From positions 1-10,382 of the forward strand of contig CANNUR010000093.1 of assembly GCA_947523045.1 (NCBI GenBank): a DNA stretch of 10,382 nucleotides, written 5' to 3'. The notes beneath the pieces are model-generated. The model did no database searches, was not told the origin of the DNA, and saw only the letters and a list, made by a program, of their open reading frames with translations. Shown one piece after another: positions 1 to 6,926 of the stretch. How positions within the stretch are numbered: the stretch's first letter is position 1; every line of letters starts with the position of its first letter. Origin of the DNA: an uncultured Prosthecobacter sp. (lineage in GTDB: Bacteria; Verrucomicrobiota; Verrucomicrobiia; Verrucomicrobiales; Verrucomicrobiaceae). A program made the translations under genes and the position numbers.

Positions 1-453
1 CAGGCACTGACGGCGGGCGACCTTGAATGGCGGGTGCGACCCATCGCGCTGCCGGCGCGGCATGCCGGTGAGCAGGCCAAGCTGCAGGCGGTGCTGGCCG
101 ATGCCAAGCTGCCCTTCGCCCAGCGGGTCTTTGCCGCGCGTGACCTGGCGTTTCAACAGCGCCTCGCCACCGGCGGCACCATCCCGCTCGGCTGCCTGCG
201 CCTCGGCACCGCGCGCCTGCTGCACCTGCCGGCGGAGCTGTTCATCGAGTACCAACTCGCCGCCCAGCAGATGCGGCCAAACGACTTCATTGCCGTCGCC
301 GCCTATGGCGACAACGCGCCGGGTTACATCGGCACGGAGATCGCCTACAGCCAGGGCGGTTATGAGGTCGAGCACCGGGTGTCGCGCGTCGCCCCTGAAG
401 TCGAGTCGCGGCTGACTGCAGCCATGCGCGAGTTGCTGCAGGTGGAAGCTTGA
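1..453 (+). CDS. Neutral/alkaline ceramidase-like protein, C-terminal part (5' truncated by window edge)
   Basis: The frame is open from the first base and ends at TGA 451-453, giving 150 residues of a C-terminus. The segment LPAELFIEYQL (residues 76-86 of the visible part) followed by AVAAYGDNAPGYIGT (98-112) and GGYE (119-122) matches what I know of the ceramidase-like proteins common in Planctomycetes and Verrucomicrobia. In bacterial neutral ceramidase the equivalent regions supply a zinc-binding Glu and Tyr; here E79 and one of the Tyr residues near 109-121 would be candidates, but I infer this without an alignment. True ceramidases hydrolyse the N-acyl bond of ceramide. The PVC members are mostly uncharacterised and may act on other amides or lipids. 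The N-terminal metal-binding histidines and any signal peptide lie outside the window. An esterase gene starts 43 bp downstream on the same strand, so the two may be co-transcribed. Confidence 0.75.
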   Translation, partial: QALTAGDLEWRVRPIALPARHAGEQAKLQAVLADAKLPFAQRVFAARDLAFQQRLATGGTIPLGCLRLGTARLLHLPAELFIEYQLAAQQMRPNDFIAVAAYGDNAPGYIGTEIAYSQGGYEVEHRVSRVAPEVESRLTAAMRELLQVEA

Positions 454-496
454 GCGCGAAAAGCGGGCGGCCGTTGGCGTACGCCTTCTTTCGCCC

Positions 497-1327
497 ATGA
501 GACGCCTGCTTCTGCCCTTCCTCCTCGCCTCCGCTGCTGCCGCCGCTGACATCCGCACCGAGCATGATGTCGATTACCTCGGTGCGGGTCGCGCGGAGAA
601 GGCCGACCTGTACCTGCCGGCCGAGGTGCCGCCGGGACAGAAGTTTCCGGCGGTGCTGATCATCCACGGTGGTGGCTGGATTGGGGGCGACAAGCGTGCG
701 GCGCGTGAGATCAACATCGGCACGACCCTGGCGCAAAACGGCTATGTGGGCATGAGCATCAACTACCTGCTCGCCAAGGCCGATCATCCCGGGCCGACCT
801 GGCCGCAGAACCTGCACGACTGCAAAACCGCGGTGCGCTGGTTGCGCGCGAATGCCGAGCGACTGAACATTGATCCCGAGCGCATCGGCGTCATTGGCGG
901 TTCGGCGGGCGGGCATCTCGCCGCCATGGTCGGTCTGACGGGTCCCGAGCTGGATCCGCCGGGGCAGGGGGATTGCCGGGTGCGTTGCGCGGTCAATCTG
1001 TACGGGCCGGTGCTGTGGTTTGAGCAGCGCGACCTGCCGATGTTCCGCAAGACCCGCGCCGAGGCCCCCGAGCTGTACCGTCAGGCTGATCCGCGCACGC
1101 ATGTCGACAAGGACGATCCGCCCCTGCTCATCCTGCACGGCACCGCCGACAAGACCGTGGCGGTGGCCGATTCCGAGGCGCTTGCCGCTGCCCTCAAGTC
1201 GGTGGGTGCACCGCACGAGCTGGTCATCATCCCCGATGCCCCGCACACCTTCCACCTGCAGCCCGCCCAGCGCGACCTGCGGCCACGGGTGCTGGGGTTC
1301 TTCGATCGGTATCTGAAGAGCCCTTGA
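497..1327 (+). CDS. Secreted alpha/beta-hydrolase, esterase/lipase (BD-FAE/Aes-like)
   Basis: This is a 276-residue serine hydrolase of the alpha/beta-hydrolase fold, probably a carboxylesterase or acetyl-esterase. Residues 1-17 form a basic, hydrophobic, Ala-rich signal peptide, so export is likely. HGGGW at 57-61 is the oxyanion-hole motif of the hormone-sensitive-lipase/BD-FAE group. GGSAG at 134-138 is the GxSxG nucleophile elbow with Ser136. HGTADKTV (214-221) supplies the acid Asp218, and PDAPHTF (246-252) supplies His250, so the triad looks complete and in order. The length is normal for the family. No Shine-Dalgarno sequence precedes the ATG; I chose this start because it gives an immediate signal peptide. 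The upstream neighbour is the ceramidase-like gene (43 bp gap) and the downstream one an MFS transporter (136 bp gap). The substrate cannot be read from the sequence; de-esterification of plant or algal polysaccharide is a common role in such bacteria but is only inference here. Confidence 0.88.
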   Translation: MRRLLLPFLLASAAAAADIRTEHDVDYLGAGRAEKADLYLPAEVPPGQKFPAVLIIHGGGWIGGDKRAAREINIGTTLAQNGYVGMSINYLLAKADHPGPTWPQNLHDCKTAVRWLRANAERLNIDPERIGVIGGSAGGHLAAMVGLTGPELDPPGQGDCRVRCAVNLYGPVLWFEQRDLPMFRKTRAEAPELYRQADPRTHVDKDDPPLLILHGTADKTVAVADSEALAAALKSVGAPHELVIIPDAPHTFHLQPAQRDLRPRVLGFFDRYLKSP

Positions 1328-1376
1328 AGGAATGGCTTTTGGTCAAGTTAACCGGCAGGAGTGGCAAGGGGACGTC

Positions 1377-1391
1377 TGCTGAAAATCAGCA
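1377..1391. promoter_or_regulatory. Short perfect dyad between hydrolase and MFS genes
   Basis: TGCTGA-AAA-TCAGCA is a perfect 6-bp inverted repeat with a 3-nt spacer, lying 49 bp after the hydrolase stop and about 72 bp before the transporter start. No T-run follows it, so it is not an intrinsic terminator. It could be an operator for the transporter gene, but 6-bp arms occur by chance fairly often. Confidence 0.25.
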
Positions 1392-1463
1392 CGGCGCTTC
1401 CATCCCCTGCGAATTCCATTCTGTGGTGCGTAAAGCCAGTCCCTGGCGCTGCGTAATCCTTCG

Positions 1464-2759
1464 ATGCCCGAAGCTCCCACCCGCGTCCGCCACCAGATCC
1501 TCGCCACAGCGACGGCGGTGGCGTTCCTGATGTACCTGGATCGCATCTGCCTGGCCAACATCCTCAGTTCGGATTCCTTCAGGGGCAGCATTGAGTTGTC
1601 GCCGGGACAGATCGACTGGATCAAGGGCGCCTTCTTCTGGGCCTACGCGCTCGCCCAGGTGCCGGCGGGCTGGTTGAGCGACCGCTTCGGCACGCGCATG
1701 CTCATCACGATCTACATCGCCACCTGGTCGATCTTCACCGCCGCCACCAGTTTCTCCTGGGGCTTCACCACCCTCCTGCTGGCGCGGCTCGGCTGCGGCC
1801 TGGCGGAGGCCGGTTATTACCCGGCCAGCAGCGGTCTGCTGACCAAGTGGGCGCACATCGAGGCGCGTGGCTTTGCCAGCAGCCTGATCTCCTGGGGCGG
1901 CCGCGTCGGCGGTGCCGTGGCCCCGGGCCTGACCGCCTATGTCATCCTGCAGGCCGGCGACTGGCGTTGGGCGGGCTGGCTCTATGGTGCGGTTGGCGTG
2001 GCGGTGGCCGGCGCCTATTGGGCGGTGTTCCGCGATCACCCGCGCCTGCACCCGCGCTGCAACGACGCCGAGATCGCCCTGCTCGCCGAGGGCCGGGGCG
2101 ACTTCCAACCGCTGCGTCAGCCGCCGCGCCGCTTTCCGTTCCGCGCGGCCTGCGCCAGCGGCAACCTCTGGCTGGCCAACGCGGTGCAGTTCTTCACCAA
2201 CATCGGCTGGGCCTTCCTGATCCTGTCGCTGCCCGACTACCTCAAGCTCGTCAAGGGACTCAACGATGGTTTGACCGGCCTGATCACCACCGGCGCCCTC
2301 ACGATCGGCATCGCCGCGCTGCCCTTCGGCGGCTGGCTGACCGACGCCCTCACACGCCGCCACGGGCGTCGCCTCGGGCGCATGCTGCCGATGTCGGTCA
2401 CCAAGTTCGCCGCCGCCGGCTGCTACCTGCTGGCGCTGTGGACCGATACCGGGTGGGGCATGGCCATCGCCTTCGGCCTGGTCGCCTTCTTTGCCGACAT
2501 CGGCCTGCCGGCCATGTGGACAACGATGCAGGACATCAGCGGCAGGCATCAGGCCCAGCTCTTTGGCTGGTCAAACATGTGGGGCAACTTCGGCGCCGGC
2601 ATCCAGCCGATCCTGTTCACCGCCGTGCTCGCCGCCTACGACACCAACCGCGACTTTCATGAAGGCGTCTGGCTCTGCGCCGTCGCCTTCGTGCTCGCCG
2701 GCGTCTTCGCCCTCTTCGTCGATGCCAGCAAACCGGTGCTGAAAGAAGCGGAGGCTTGA
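1464..2759 (+). CDS. MFS transporter, anion:cation symporter (ACS) type
   Basis: This is a 431-residue polytopic inner-membrane permease of the major facilitator superfamily. After a short cytoplasmic N-terminus, TM1 contains FLMYLDRICLA (21-31), the YxDR motif typical of ACS-family organic-anion transporters such as hexuronate, galactonate and glucarate permeases. GWLSDRFGTR (69-78) is MFS motif A in the TM2-TM3 loop. ARLGCGLAEAGYYP (107-120) is the TM4 motif with the conserved Arg and G-x-G-x-AE. A partly degenerate motif-A copy, GGWLTDALTRRHGRR (289-303), marks the start of the second six-helix half, as expected from internal duplication. The length is normal. Import of a sugar acid or similar carboxylate with H+ or Na+ is the best family-level guess; the true substrate is unknown. 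No clear Shine-Dalgarno sequence precedes the ATG, and the first TM follows about 12 residues later, which supports this start. It may transport products of the neighbouring hydrolases, but that is inferred from position alone. Confidence 0.9.
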   Translation: MPEAPTRVRHQILATATAVAFLMYLDRICLANILSSDSFRGSIELSPGQIDWIKGAFFWAYALAQVPAGWLSDRFGTRMLITIYIATWSIFTAATSFSWGFTTLLLARLGCGLAEAGYYPASSGLLTKWAHIEARGFASSLISWGGRVGGAVAPGLTAYVILQAGDWRWAGWLYGAVGVAVAGAYWAVFRDHPRLHPRCNDAEIALLAEGRGDFQPLRQPPRRFPFRAACASGNLWLANAVQFFTNIGWAFLILSLPDYLKLVKGLNDGLTGLITTGALTIGIAALPFGGWLTDALTRRHGRRLGRMLPMSVTKFAAAGCYLLALWTDTGWGMAIAFGLVAFFADIGLPAMWTTMQDISGRHQAQLFGWSNMWGNFGAGIQPILFTAVLAAYDTNRDFHEGVWLCAVAFVLAGVFALFVDASKPVLKEAEA

Positions 2760-2771
2760 GGGGTTTTTTCT

Positions 2772-2799
2772 AGCATTCCAGAGGGGAAACTGGGATGCT
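2772..2799 (+). promoter_or_regulatory. Hairpin overlapping a candidate leader-ORF ribosome binding site
   Basis: AGCATTCC (2772-2779) can pair with GGGATGCT (2792-2799), giving eight base pairs including one G-T(U) pair, around a 12-nt loop. The loop contains the purine-rich GAGGGG (2781-2786), and the right arm contains an ATG (2795-2797) that opens an 11-codon ORF. No T-run follows, so it is unlikely to be an intrinsic terminator for the transporter gene. The T-run at about 2764-2769 lies before the hairpin. A role in controlling translation of the downstream gene is inference. Confidence 0.35.
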
Positions 2800-2830
2800 T
2801 ATTACGACGTACATGCGCATTACCTCATGA
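2795..2830 (+). CDS. Possible 11-codon leader ORF coupled to the next gene
   Basis: ATG 2795 to TGA 2828-2830 encodes MLITTYMRITS. GAGGGG at 2781-2786 sits 8 nt before the ATG, the best-placed Shine-Dalgarno-like sequence on the + strand near here. The TGA overlaps the ATG of the 165-residue gene in the ATGA arrangement (2827-2830), the classic geometry of translational coupling. The larger gene has no Shine-Dalgarno sequence of its own in the preceding 20 bases. The peptide has no run of one regulatory amino acid, so attenuation of the trp/his kind is not suggested. It may simply be chance, since 11 codons is very short. Confidence 0.3.
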   Translation: MLITTYMRITS

Positions 2831-3324
2831 AACACTGGATCTACGAGCACATCCTGTCGATTACTTTTGGGCTCATCATCCTCATCTTTGCTTTTTGGGC
2901 ATGGATCCCAAAATTGCAAACAACCGAATTCCTCTATCCTGCGCTCGGGGCCGTGGTGGGATTGTCATACTTTGTGCTCAAGCAACACCTAGAAGAGGTC
3001 AAGCTGTTCAAAGAACTCTTCACCGAGTTTAATGAGCGTTTTGATGAGATGAATGGAGATCTTTTCGACATCTTGGAGGGTCCTGTCGATCGAGAACTTA
3101 CGAGAGATGAAAAGAAGAAATTGTTCGACTATTTCAACCTCTGTGCCGAGGAATACCTGTATTATCGGAAGGGCTTTATTTATCGAGAAGTCTGGAATGC
3201 TTGGCGCAATGGCATGCGTGTTTTCAGCAATTGTCCGCGCATTCGCAGCCTCTGGGGAGCGGAGTTGGAGGCGAACTCTTACTACGGGTTCAAGCTGCCA
3301 GAACGATCTTCTTCAGGTAAATGA
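2827..3324 (+). CDS. Small two-TM membrane protein of unknown function
   Basis: This 165-residue protein has two hydrophobic segments at about 8-27 and 33-52, which predicts a membrane hairpin. A charged, helical, probably coiled stretch (53-80) and a cytosolic domain follow. The block FDYFNLCAEEYLYYRKG (100-116) and the following VWNAWRNGM (122-130) resemble small hypothetical membrane proteins scattered across bacteria (DUF4760-like). I do not know their function and give no gene name. GC content is visibly lower than in the flanking transporter gene: 25 of 60 bases in 2881-2940 are G or C. That suggests recent acquisition. It is downstream of the MFS gene on the same strand (67 bp gap) and converges with the 541-residue surface-protein gene, with only 30 bp between their stops. 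Its start may be translationally coupled to a short leader ORF (2795-2830). Confidence 0.7.
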   Translation: MKHWIYEHILSITFGLIILIFAFWAWIPKLQTTEFLYPALGAVVGLSYFVLKQHLEEVKLFKELFTEFNERFDEMNGDLFDILEGPVDRELTRDEKKKLFDYFNLCAEEYLYYRKGFIYREVWNAWRNGMRVFSNCPRIRSLWGAELEANSYYGFKLPERSSSGK

Positions 3325-3354
3325 TTTCTGCATTGAAGATCTGCATCGTCACTT

Positions 3355-4980
3355 TCAAGGCTCATCTTTGGTCTGCAGCAGCAGGTAGCCCGTTTGCTGG
3401 TTGAGCAGGAAGCTGCCGCCGGCCAAACCCTGCTTTTGGAAGAGTACGCCAGCAAACGGCAGGCTCAGCTTGGTGTTACGATTCTGAAACTTTCCTGACA
3501 GGGCACCGGTGGTCGGTGTGATCCTGGCGGTCAGCATTTCTTCCCCGCTGTAGGTTAGCTTGTTCGTGTTCTGCCAGGTGATGGTTTTGGTGAAGCCACT
3601 GTCCTGCAATAAGCTTCCAGCGAGGGTCAGCCATGCATTGTCCGGGCCTTCAGGCAGAGAATCCAAAGCGCGTTCGCCCTTGGTCGGAGGAGTGTAGCGA
3701 GAGCCGATCAAGACCGGTTCGAGATCGAAGCCACCGGGATAACTTTTCGAGCGGGGAAGGGGGTTTTTGCTCCAGGCCATCGAGCCGTCGAAGTCACTCA
3801 CTTCAGGCTCGTCACGGAAAGTCACGACTCCAGCCAGCCTGCCTTGACGGCTGTACAGGTCTTTGAAGACCTGCCATTGTTGATTGCCGCTGAGTAGTCC
3901 CTTCAGCGTGAAGCTGATGCCGTCGCCGGTTTTGCCGGCGGCAGTGATGGTGCCATTTTTCGCAAGACGTGCCGTGCCGTAGCCATCGCCCTCAGGCTGA
4001 GTGGTGCTGCCGGTTGCAGGAGCAGGCAGGAGAAAGGTGAAGTTGCCGACCAGCGAGGTTGGTGCGGGGTTTTTCGTGCCGAAGGGAGCCTGAGCGACCC
4101 AGCCCGTGGCAGTTATGCCATCGCCGGTGACTGTCGTTTGGACAAGCGCTGCGCCCGAATCAGAAAGCCCCAGTTGCAAAGTCACCTGCAGGTCGGTTCG
4201 AGTGCGACGCGGAAAGTTCAACGAAAAACTTCCATCTGGCAGGAAGGTTCCCTTGATCGTCTGTGCCACCCCGTTGAAAACCACCTTGGCTGTGAAGGAG
4301 CGTTTGCCCGAGAGTTTCAAGTTGGACAGCATGCCCACGATCTGACCCTCGGAATCCCGCAGGATTCCCTCGAAAAGCCCTGTGTGCGAGGCTGAAAACG
4401 GCTGGGTGCTAAAACCCGGATCAGGTGCAGGTTGGGCAGGGGTTGTCGAATTGACGTTCAGGACGGTGAGGACCAGTTCACCATGAACGCCCAGCCAGGT
4501 TCCGCGAACGGTGGCGGGTGCGTTGATGAAGACTTGTGCCGCTTGGGCTAGGCCTGTCGGGCTGATGCTGCTGAGTGGACCCTCAACAATATGCCAGTCC
4601 GGGTCCTCGTTTCGAAGGTGGAGGGTTGTGTCATCGTCAAGAGACGCCGTTGCGCGCACCTGCGTGGATTGAAGCTCTTGAATGGTGTTGGAATCAGTCT
4701 CCAAATTCACGGAACGCACTTCGTAAATTTGGGCTGCATAGCCGCCCTGAAGGGTCAGTTGTTCATGTGCCGAAACATCGCCAAGAATCGTTTCGCCCAG
4801 TGTGGCAAAGTCGGTAAAATTTTGACTGTGCGAAAATCCCGCTGCAGGCGCGAAGGCGGTTATGGGTGTGTGCGGTAGTGATTGCGATGCGCTCACTGTG
4901 GTAAGAATGAGAGCATAAAGGAAGCCGAAGGTGGTGAGTTGGGGTGAATTTTCCCGACTCATGTTTGGCATTTCTATCAT
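3355..4980 (-). CDS. Exported modular beta-rich protein, Verrucomicrobiota surface-protein type
   Basis: This 541-residue protein begins with a polar stretch and a hydrophobic segment (about 15-32, ending VSASQS), which reads as a signal peptide. Residues 65-175 carry the pattern QGGYAAQIYEV, then TQVRATASLDDDTTLHL, then a WHIVEGPLSSISPTG block. I associate this with large secreted Verrucomicrobiota proteins that have a bacterial-Ig-like domain. After a Pro-rich linker (176-195) come repeated beta modules: GLFEGILRDSEGQIVGML (201-218) through about 256, YGTARLAKNGTITAAGK (334-350) through about 388, and a C-terminal module with LSGKFQ (494-499) and GVLFQKQGLAGGSF (511-524), ending in a GYLLL phrase. 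No catalytic motif is visible, so a structural, adhesive or surface-attached role is inferred. Translation probably starts at ATG 4980: AGAGG lies about 10 nt upstream (4991-4995), and the start is only 2 bp after the TAA of the 647-residue gene, so the pair is surely co-transcribed. In-frame ATGs 9 and 18 bp downstream are alternatives. The exact biological role is unknown. Confidence 0.75.
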   Translation of the reverse strand: MIEMPNMSRENSPQLTTFGFLYALILTTVSASQSLPHTPITAFAPAAGFSHSQNFTDFATLGETILGDVSAHEQLTLQGGYAAQIYEVRSVNLETDSNTIQELQSTQVRATASLDDDTTLHLRNEDPDWHIVEGPLSSISPTGLAQAAQVFINAPATVRGTWLGVHGELVLTVLNVNSTTPAQPAPDPGFSTQPFSASHTGLFEGILRDSEGQIVGMLSNLKLSGKRSFTAKVVFNGVAQTIKGTFLPDGSFSLNFPRRTRTDLQVTLQLGLSDSGAALVQTTVTGDGITATGWVAQAPFGTKNPAPTSLVGNFTFLLPAPATGSTTQPEGDGYGTARLAKNGTITAAGKTGDGISFTLKGLLSGNQQWQVFKDLYSRQGRLAGVVTFRDEPEVSDFDGSMAWSKNPLPRSKSYPGGFDLEPVLIGSRYTPPTKGERALDSLPEGPDNAWLTLAGSLLQDSGFTKTITWQNTNKLTYSGEEMLTARITPTTGALSGKFQNRNTKLSLPFAGVLFQKQGLAGGSFLLNQQTGYLLLQTKDEP

Positions 4981-4982
4981 TA

Positions 4983-6926
4983 TTAGTATACCTCTACTTT
5001 TCCGATAAAACTAATGGGCATATAAATGCCGTATCCTATAAATTGCAAGTCAATGGATGAATTGCCATCACCCTTTAAAAAGCCGCTGGCTCCTTGAGTT
5101 GTGTTTGTGGTTGATGTATAGATTGAATAATTGCTTTTTGCCATTAGAATCTTGTCTCCACTGGTAGATGACACCGGAATTCCATCTTGGTTATGTCTTT
5201 TCCAGGTCCATCCGGAATCGTGGGAAACGAATTTGCTGCTTGTCAGCTTTTCTCCATTGCTAGAACTGGCGAAGTGGCCTGAATCAAAATCCAAAACTCT
5301 GTCGCCAATGTATGTTTTTCCACCACCTGAAATGTAAATTGTTCCATTTGTGTCCAAGGCTGGCTTGAACCAATATGTGCTTGGGTAGTTGCTTGGGATG
5401 TAAAAACTGGCGCCTCCATCGCTCGACAAAGAAACATTCCCGGGGGATCCTGCGATGACGACCTTTTCTCCGTTTGCACTGCATGATATATGGTCAAATG
5501 TGAAAATGGAATGTTCTCTAAGTAAATTCCAAGACGCTCCCGAATTGGTCGATTTATATAGAGCGGTTTTGGTGCATGCATATAGTATCGATCCGTTTGC
5601 GGATGATGCTACGCATGTCCATGCGCGACTAGCATCTCTTGCGGTCCAGGAGGTCCCGCTGTCGGTTGAGGTGTATATTTGGCCAGCGTTAGCAACGGCG
5701 ACCATTTTTTGACCATCGCTTGAAATTGCGACATCTTTCCATTGCTGTATAGATTCACGAGGTAACCATGTTAATCCATAATCTGAAGAAATATACAGTC
5801 TTTCTCCCCAAGCTCCCGCAATAATTCTGCTGGCATCGGAGGATGCCGCGATGCAGGTCCAGTTCAATGATGAAGATCGCGGTGTCCAGGAATTCCCCGG
5901 GGGGCTAATGATTCTGGTATCAATTTGTTGCCCTGCGTTTTGGGCGATCTTCCAACCTCCTGCGCCAGCGCCGCTGACTCGGATGACATCGCCCACGGTG
6001 GGCGCAGTGGGCAAGGTGATGGTGACTTCGGATGCATTTGAGGCTATGTAGCCCATGTTCGGTTCAGCCTGTTGGGTTGTTCCAGAGACGACGGTCCATG
6101 GCACCAAGCCTTGGCCGACAAACGAGGAAGCCGTAATCTTGCCTGCGCTGAAGTTGCCGTTGGCATCCCGGGTGACGATGCTGTTGGGGGTGTTTTCGCT
6201 GGTCGCGCTGCTTCCGAGTGTGACCGCACCGCTTGAGGCATCCACGGTGATGCCGTTGCCGCCTGTTAGAGACAAGACGCCAGCATTGCTGAGCGTGATG
6301 TTTCCGCCAAGAGCGACCTCACCACCTCCACTCAGTCCTGCGCCCGCGTTGATCGTGATGGATGGATTCGCCAGCTGTGTGTTGCCAACTGCACCGGGAG
6401 CAAGATTGGCTGATTGCACGACATTGGGGGCTAGTTTTTCGGAGGTCACGGCGCCATCGGCGAGTTTCGCGCTGGTGATGGAGCCGTCCGCGACGGTCTC
6501 CGCCATCATGGCGTAGCCCACGGCGGCAATGCGGCGGTCAGGACTGAGTTGCTGGAAGCCGTGAACGCCGTCGTTGAACCAGACGCGCAGATGGACGTCG
6601 CCATGGGTGAAGACCGTGGCGGGAAGGATCGTCATGTTGGGTTTTGTGGCGTCGCCCAGCAGCACCGAATACAGGCCTTTGGAGACGGGCAGGGCGACGG
6701 CCGTTTCGGGTTCGCTCCCCTCGGCGCTACTGCCATCGTTGCTCCAGTAGGAAGCGGAACCCTCGGCATTGACCAAGGCAAACTTGAACTGGCCGGTGCC
6801 ATCAAAATTCACTTGGTTGGCAACGATGCGGCCTTGGTAGCTGATGATCTGTGGCACTTGTGCAGAAAGTGTTCCCACGCTGGCAAGAATGAACAGGAGG
6901 GCGATGGCGAGGGAATGACGGAACAT
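4983..6926 (-). CDS. Exported BNR/Asp-box beta-propeller surface protein
   Basis: This 647-residue protein has a clear signal peptide (1-22, ending LSAQ). The N-terminal domain (about 25-142), with QIISYQGRI (26-34), LPVSKGLYSVLLGD (79-92), LRVWFNDGVHGFQ (113-125) and IAAVGYAMMAE (133-143), is one I recognise from secreted Verrucomicrobiota proteins. Residues 146-187 are a short-period repeat (AKLADGAVTSEKLA-like), resembling phage tail-fibre or collagen-type linkers. Residues 188-335 contain Gly-rich beta segments. Residues 345-606 form repeated blades, each with a Trp, an SSDG-like phrase and an Asp box: SSDYGLTW (380), STDSGTSW (420), STNSGASW (459), SSDGGASF (501) and SHDSGWTW (568). This is a sialidase/BNR-type propeller, but no sialidase catalytic Arg/Glu set is evident, so binding rather than catalysis is more likely. 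DNA encoding the propeller is much AT-richer than the 5' half. No Shine-Dalgarno sequence precedes the ATG. It is the first gene of a two-gene unit with the 541-residue protein. It probably sits at the cell surface or is secreted. Confidence 0.8.
   Translation of the reverse strand: MFRHSLAIALLFILASVGTLSAQVPQIISYQGRIVANQVNFDGTGQFKFALVNAEGSASYWSNDGSSAEGSEPETAVALPVSKGLYSVLLGDATKPNMTILPATVFTHGDVHLRVWFNDGVHGFQQLSPDRRIAAVGYAMMAETVADGSITSAKLADGAVTSEKLAPNVVQSANLAPGAVGNTQLANPSITINAGAGLSGGGEVALGGNITLSNAGVLSLTGGNGITVDASSGAVTLGSSATSENTPNSIVTRDANGNFSAGKITASSFVGQGLVPWTVVSGTTQQAEPNMGYIASNASEVTITLPTAPTVGDVIRVSGAGAGGWKIAQNAGQQIDTRIISPPGNSWTPRSSSLNWTCIAASSDASRIIAGAWGERLYISSDYGLTWLPRESIQQWKDVAISSDGQKMVAVANAGQIYTSTDSGTSWTARDASRAWTCVASSANGSILYACTKTALYKSTNSGASWNLLREHSIFTFDHISCSANGEKVVIAGSPGNVSLSSDGGASFYIPSNYPSTYWFKPALDTNGTIYISGGGKTYIGDRVLDFDSGHFASSSNGEKLTSSKFVSHDSGWTWKRHNQDGIPVSSTSGDKILMAKSNYSIYTSTTNTTQGASGFLKGDGNSSIDLQFIGYGIYMPISFIGKVEVY

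Noticed and set aside
287..1255. 322-codon open frame on the - strand opposite the ceramidase-like and hydrolase genes
   Set aside because: It spans two real + strand genes and their gap, and has no signal or domain.
1386..2549. 387-codon open frame on the - strand opposite the MFS transporter
   Set aside because: High GC in third positions removes stops from the antisense frame. The product is low-complexity and hydrophilic, while the + strand shows clear MFS motifs.
3305..3341. GATCTTC/GAAGATC inverted repeat as a terminator between convergent genes
   Set aside because: The loop is 23 nt, the left arm lies inside the coding region, and there is no T-run on either strand.
5680..5920. Active sialidase function for the BNR propeller
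   Set aside because: The Asp boxes are present, but I see no sialidase Arg triad, FRIP motif or catalytic Tyr/Glu, so I call only a propeller fold.
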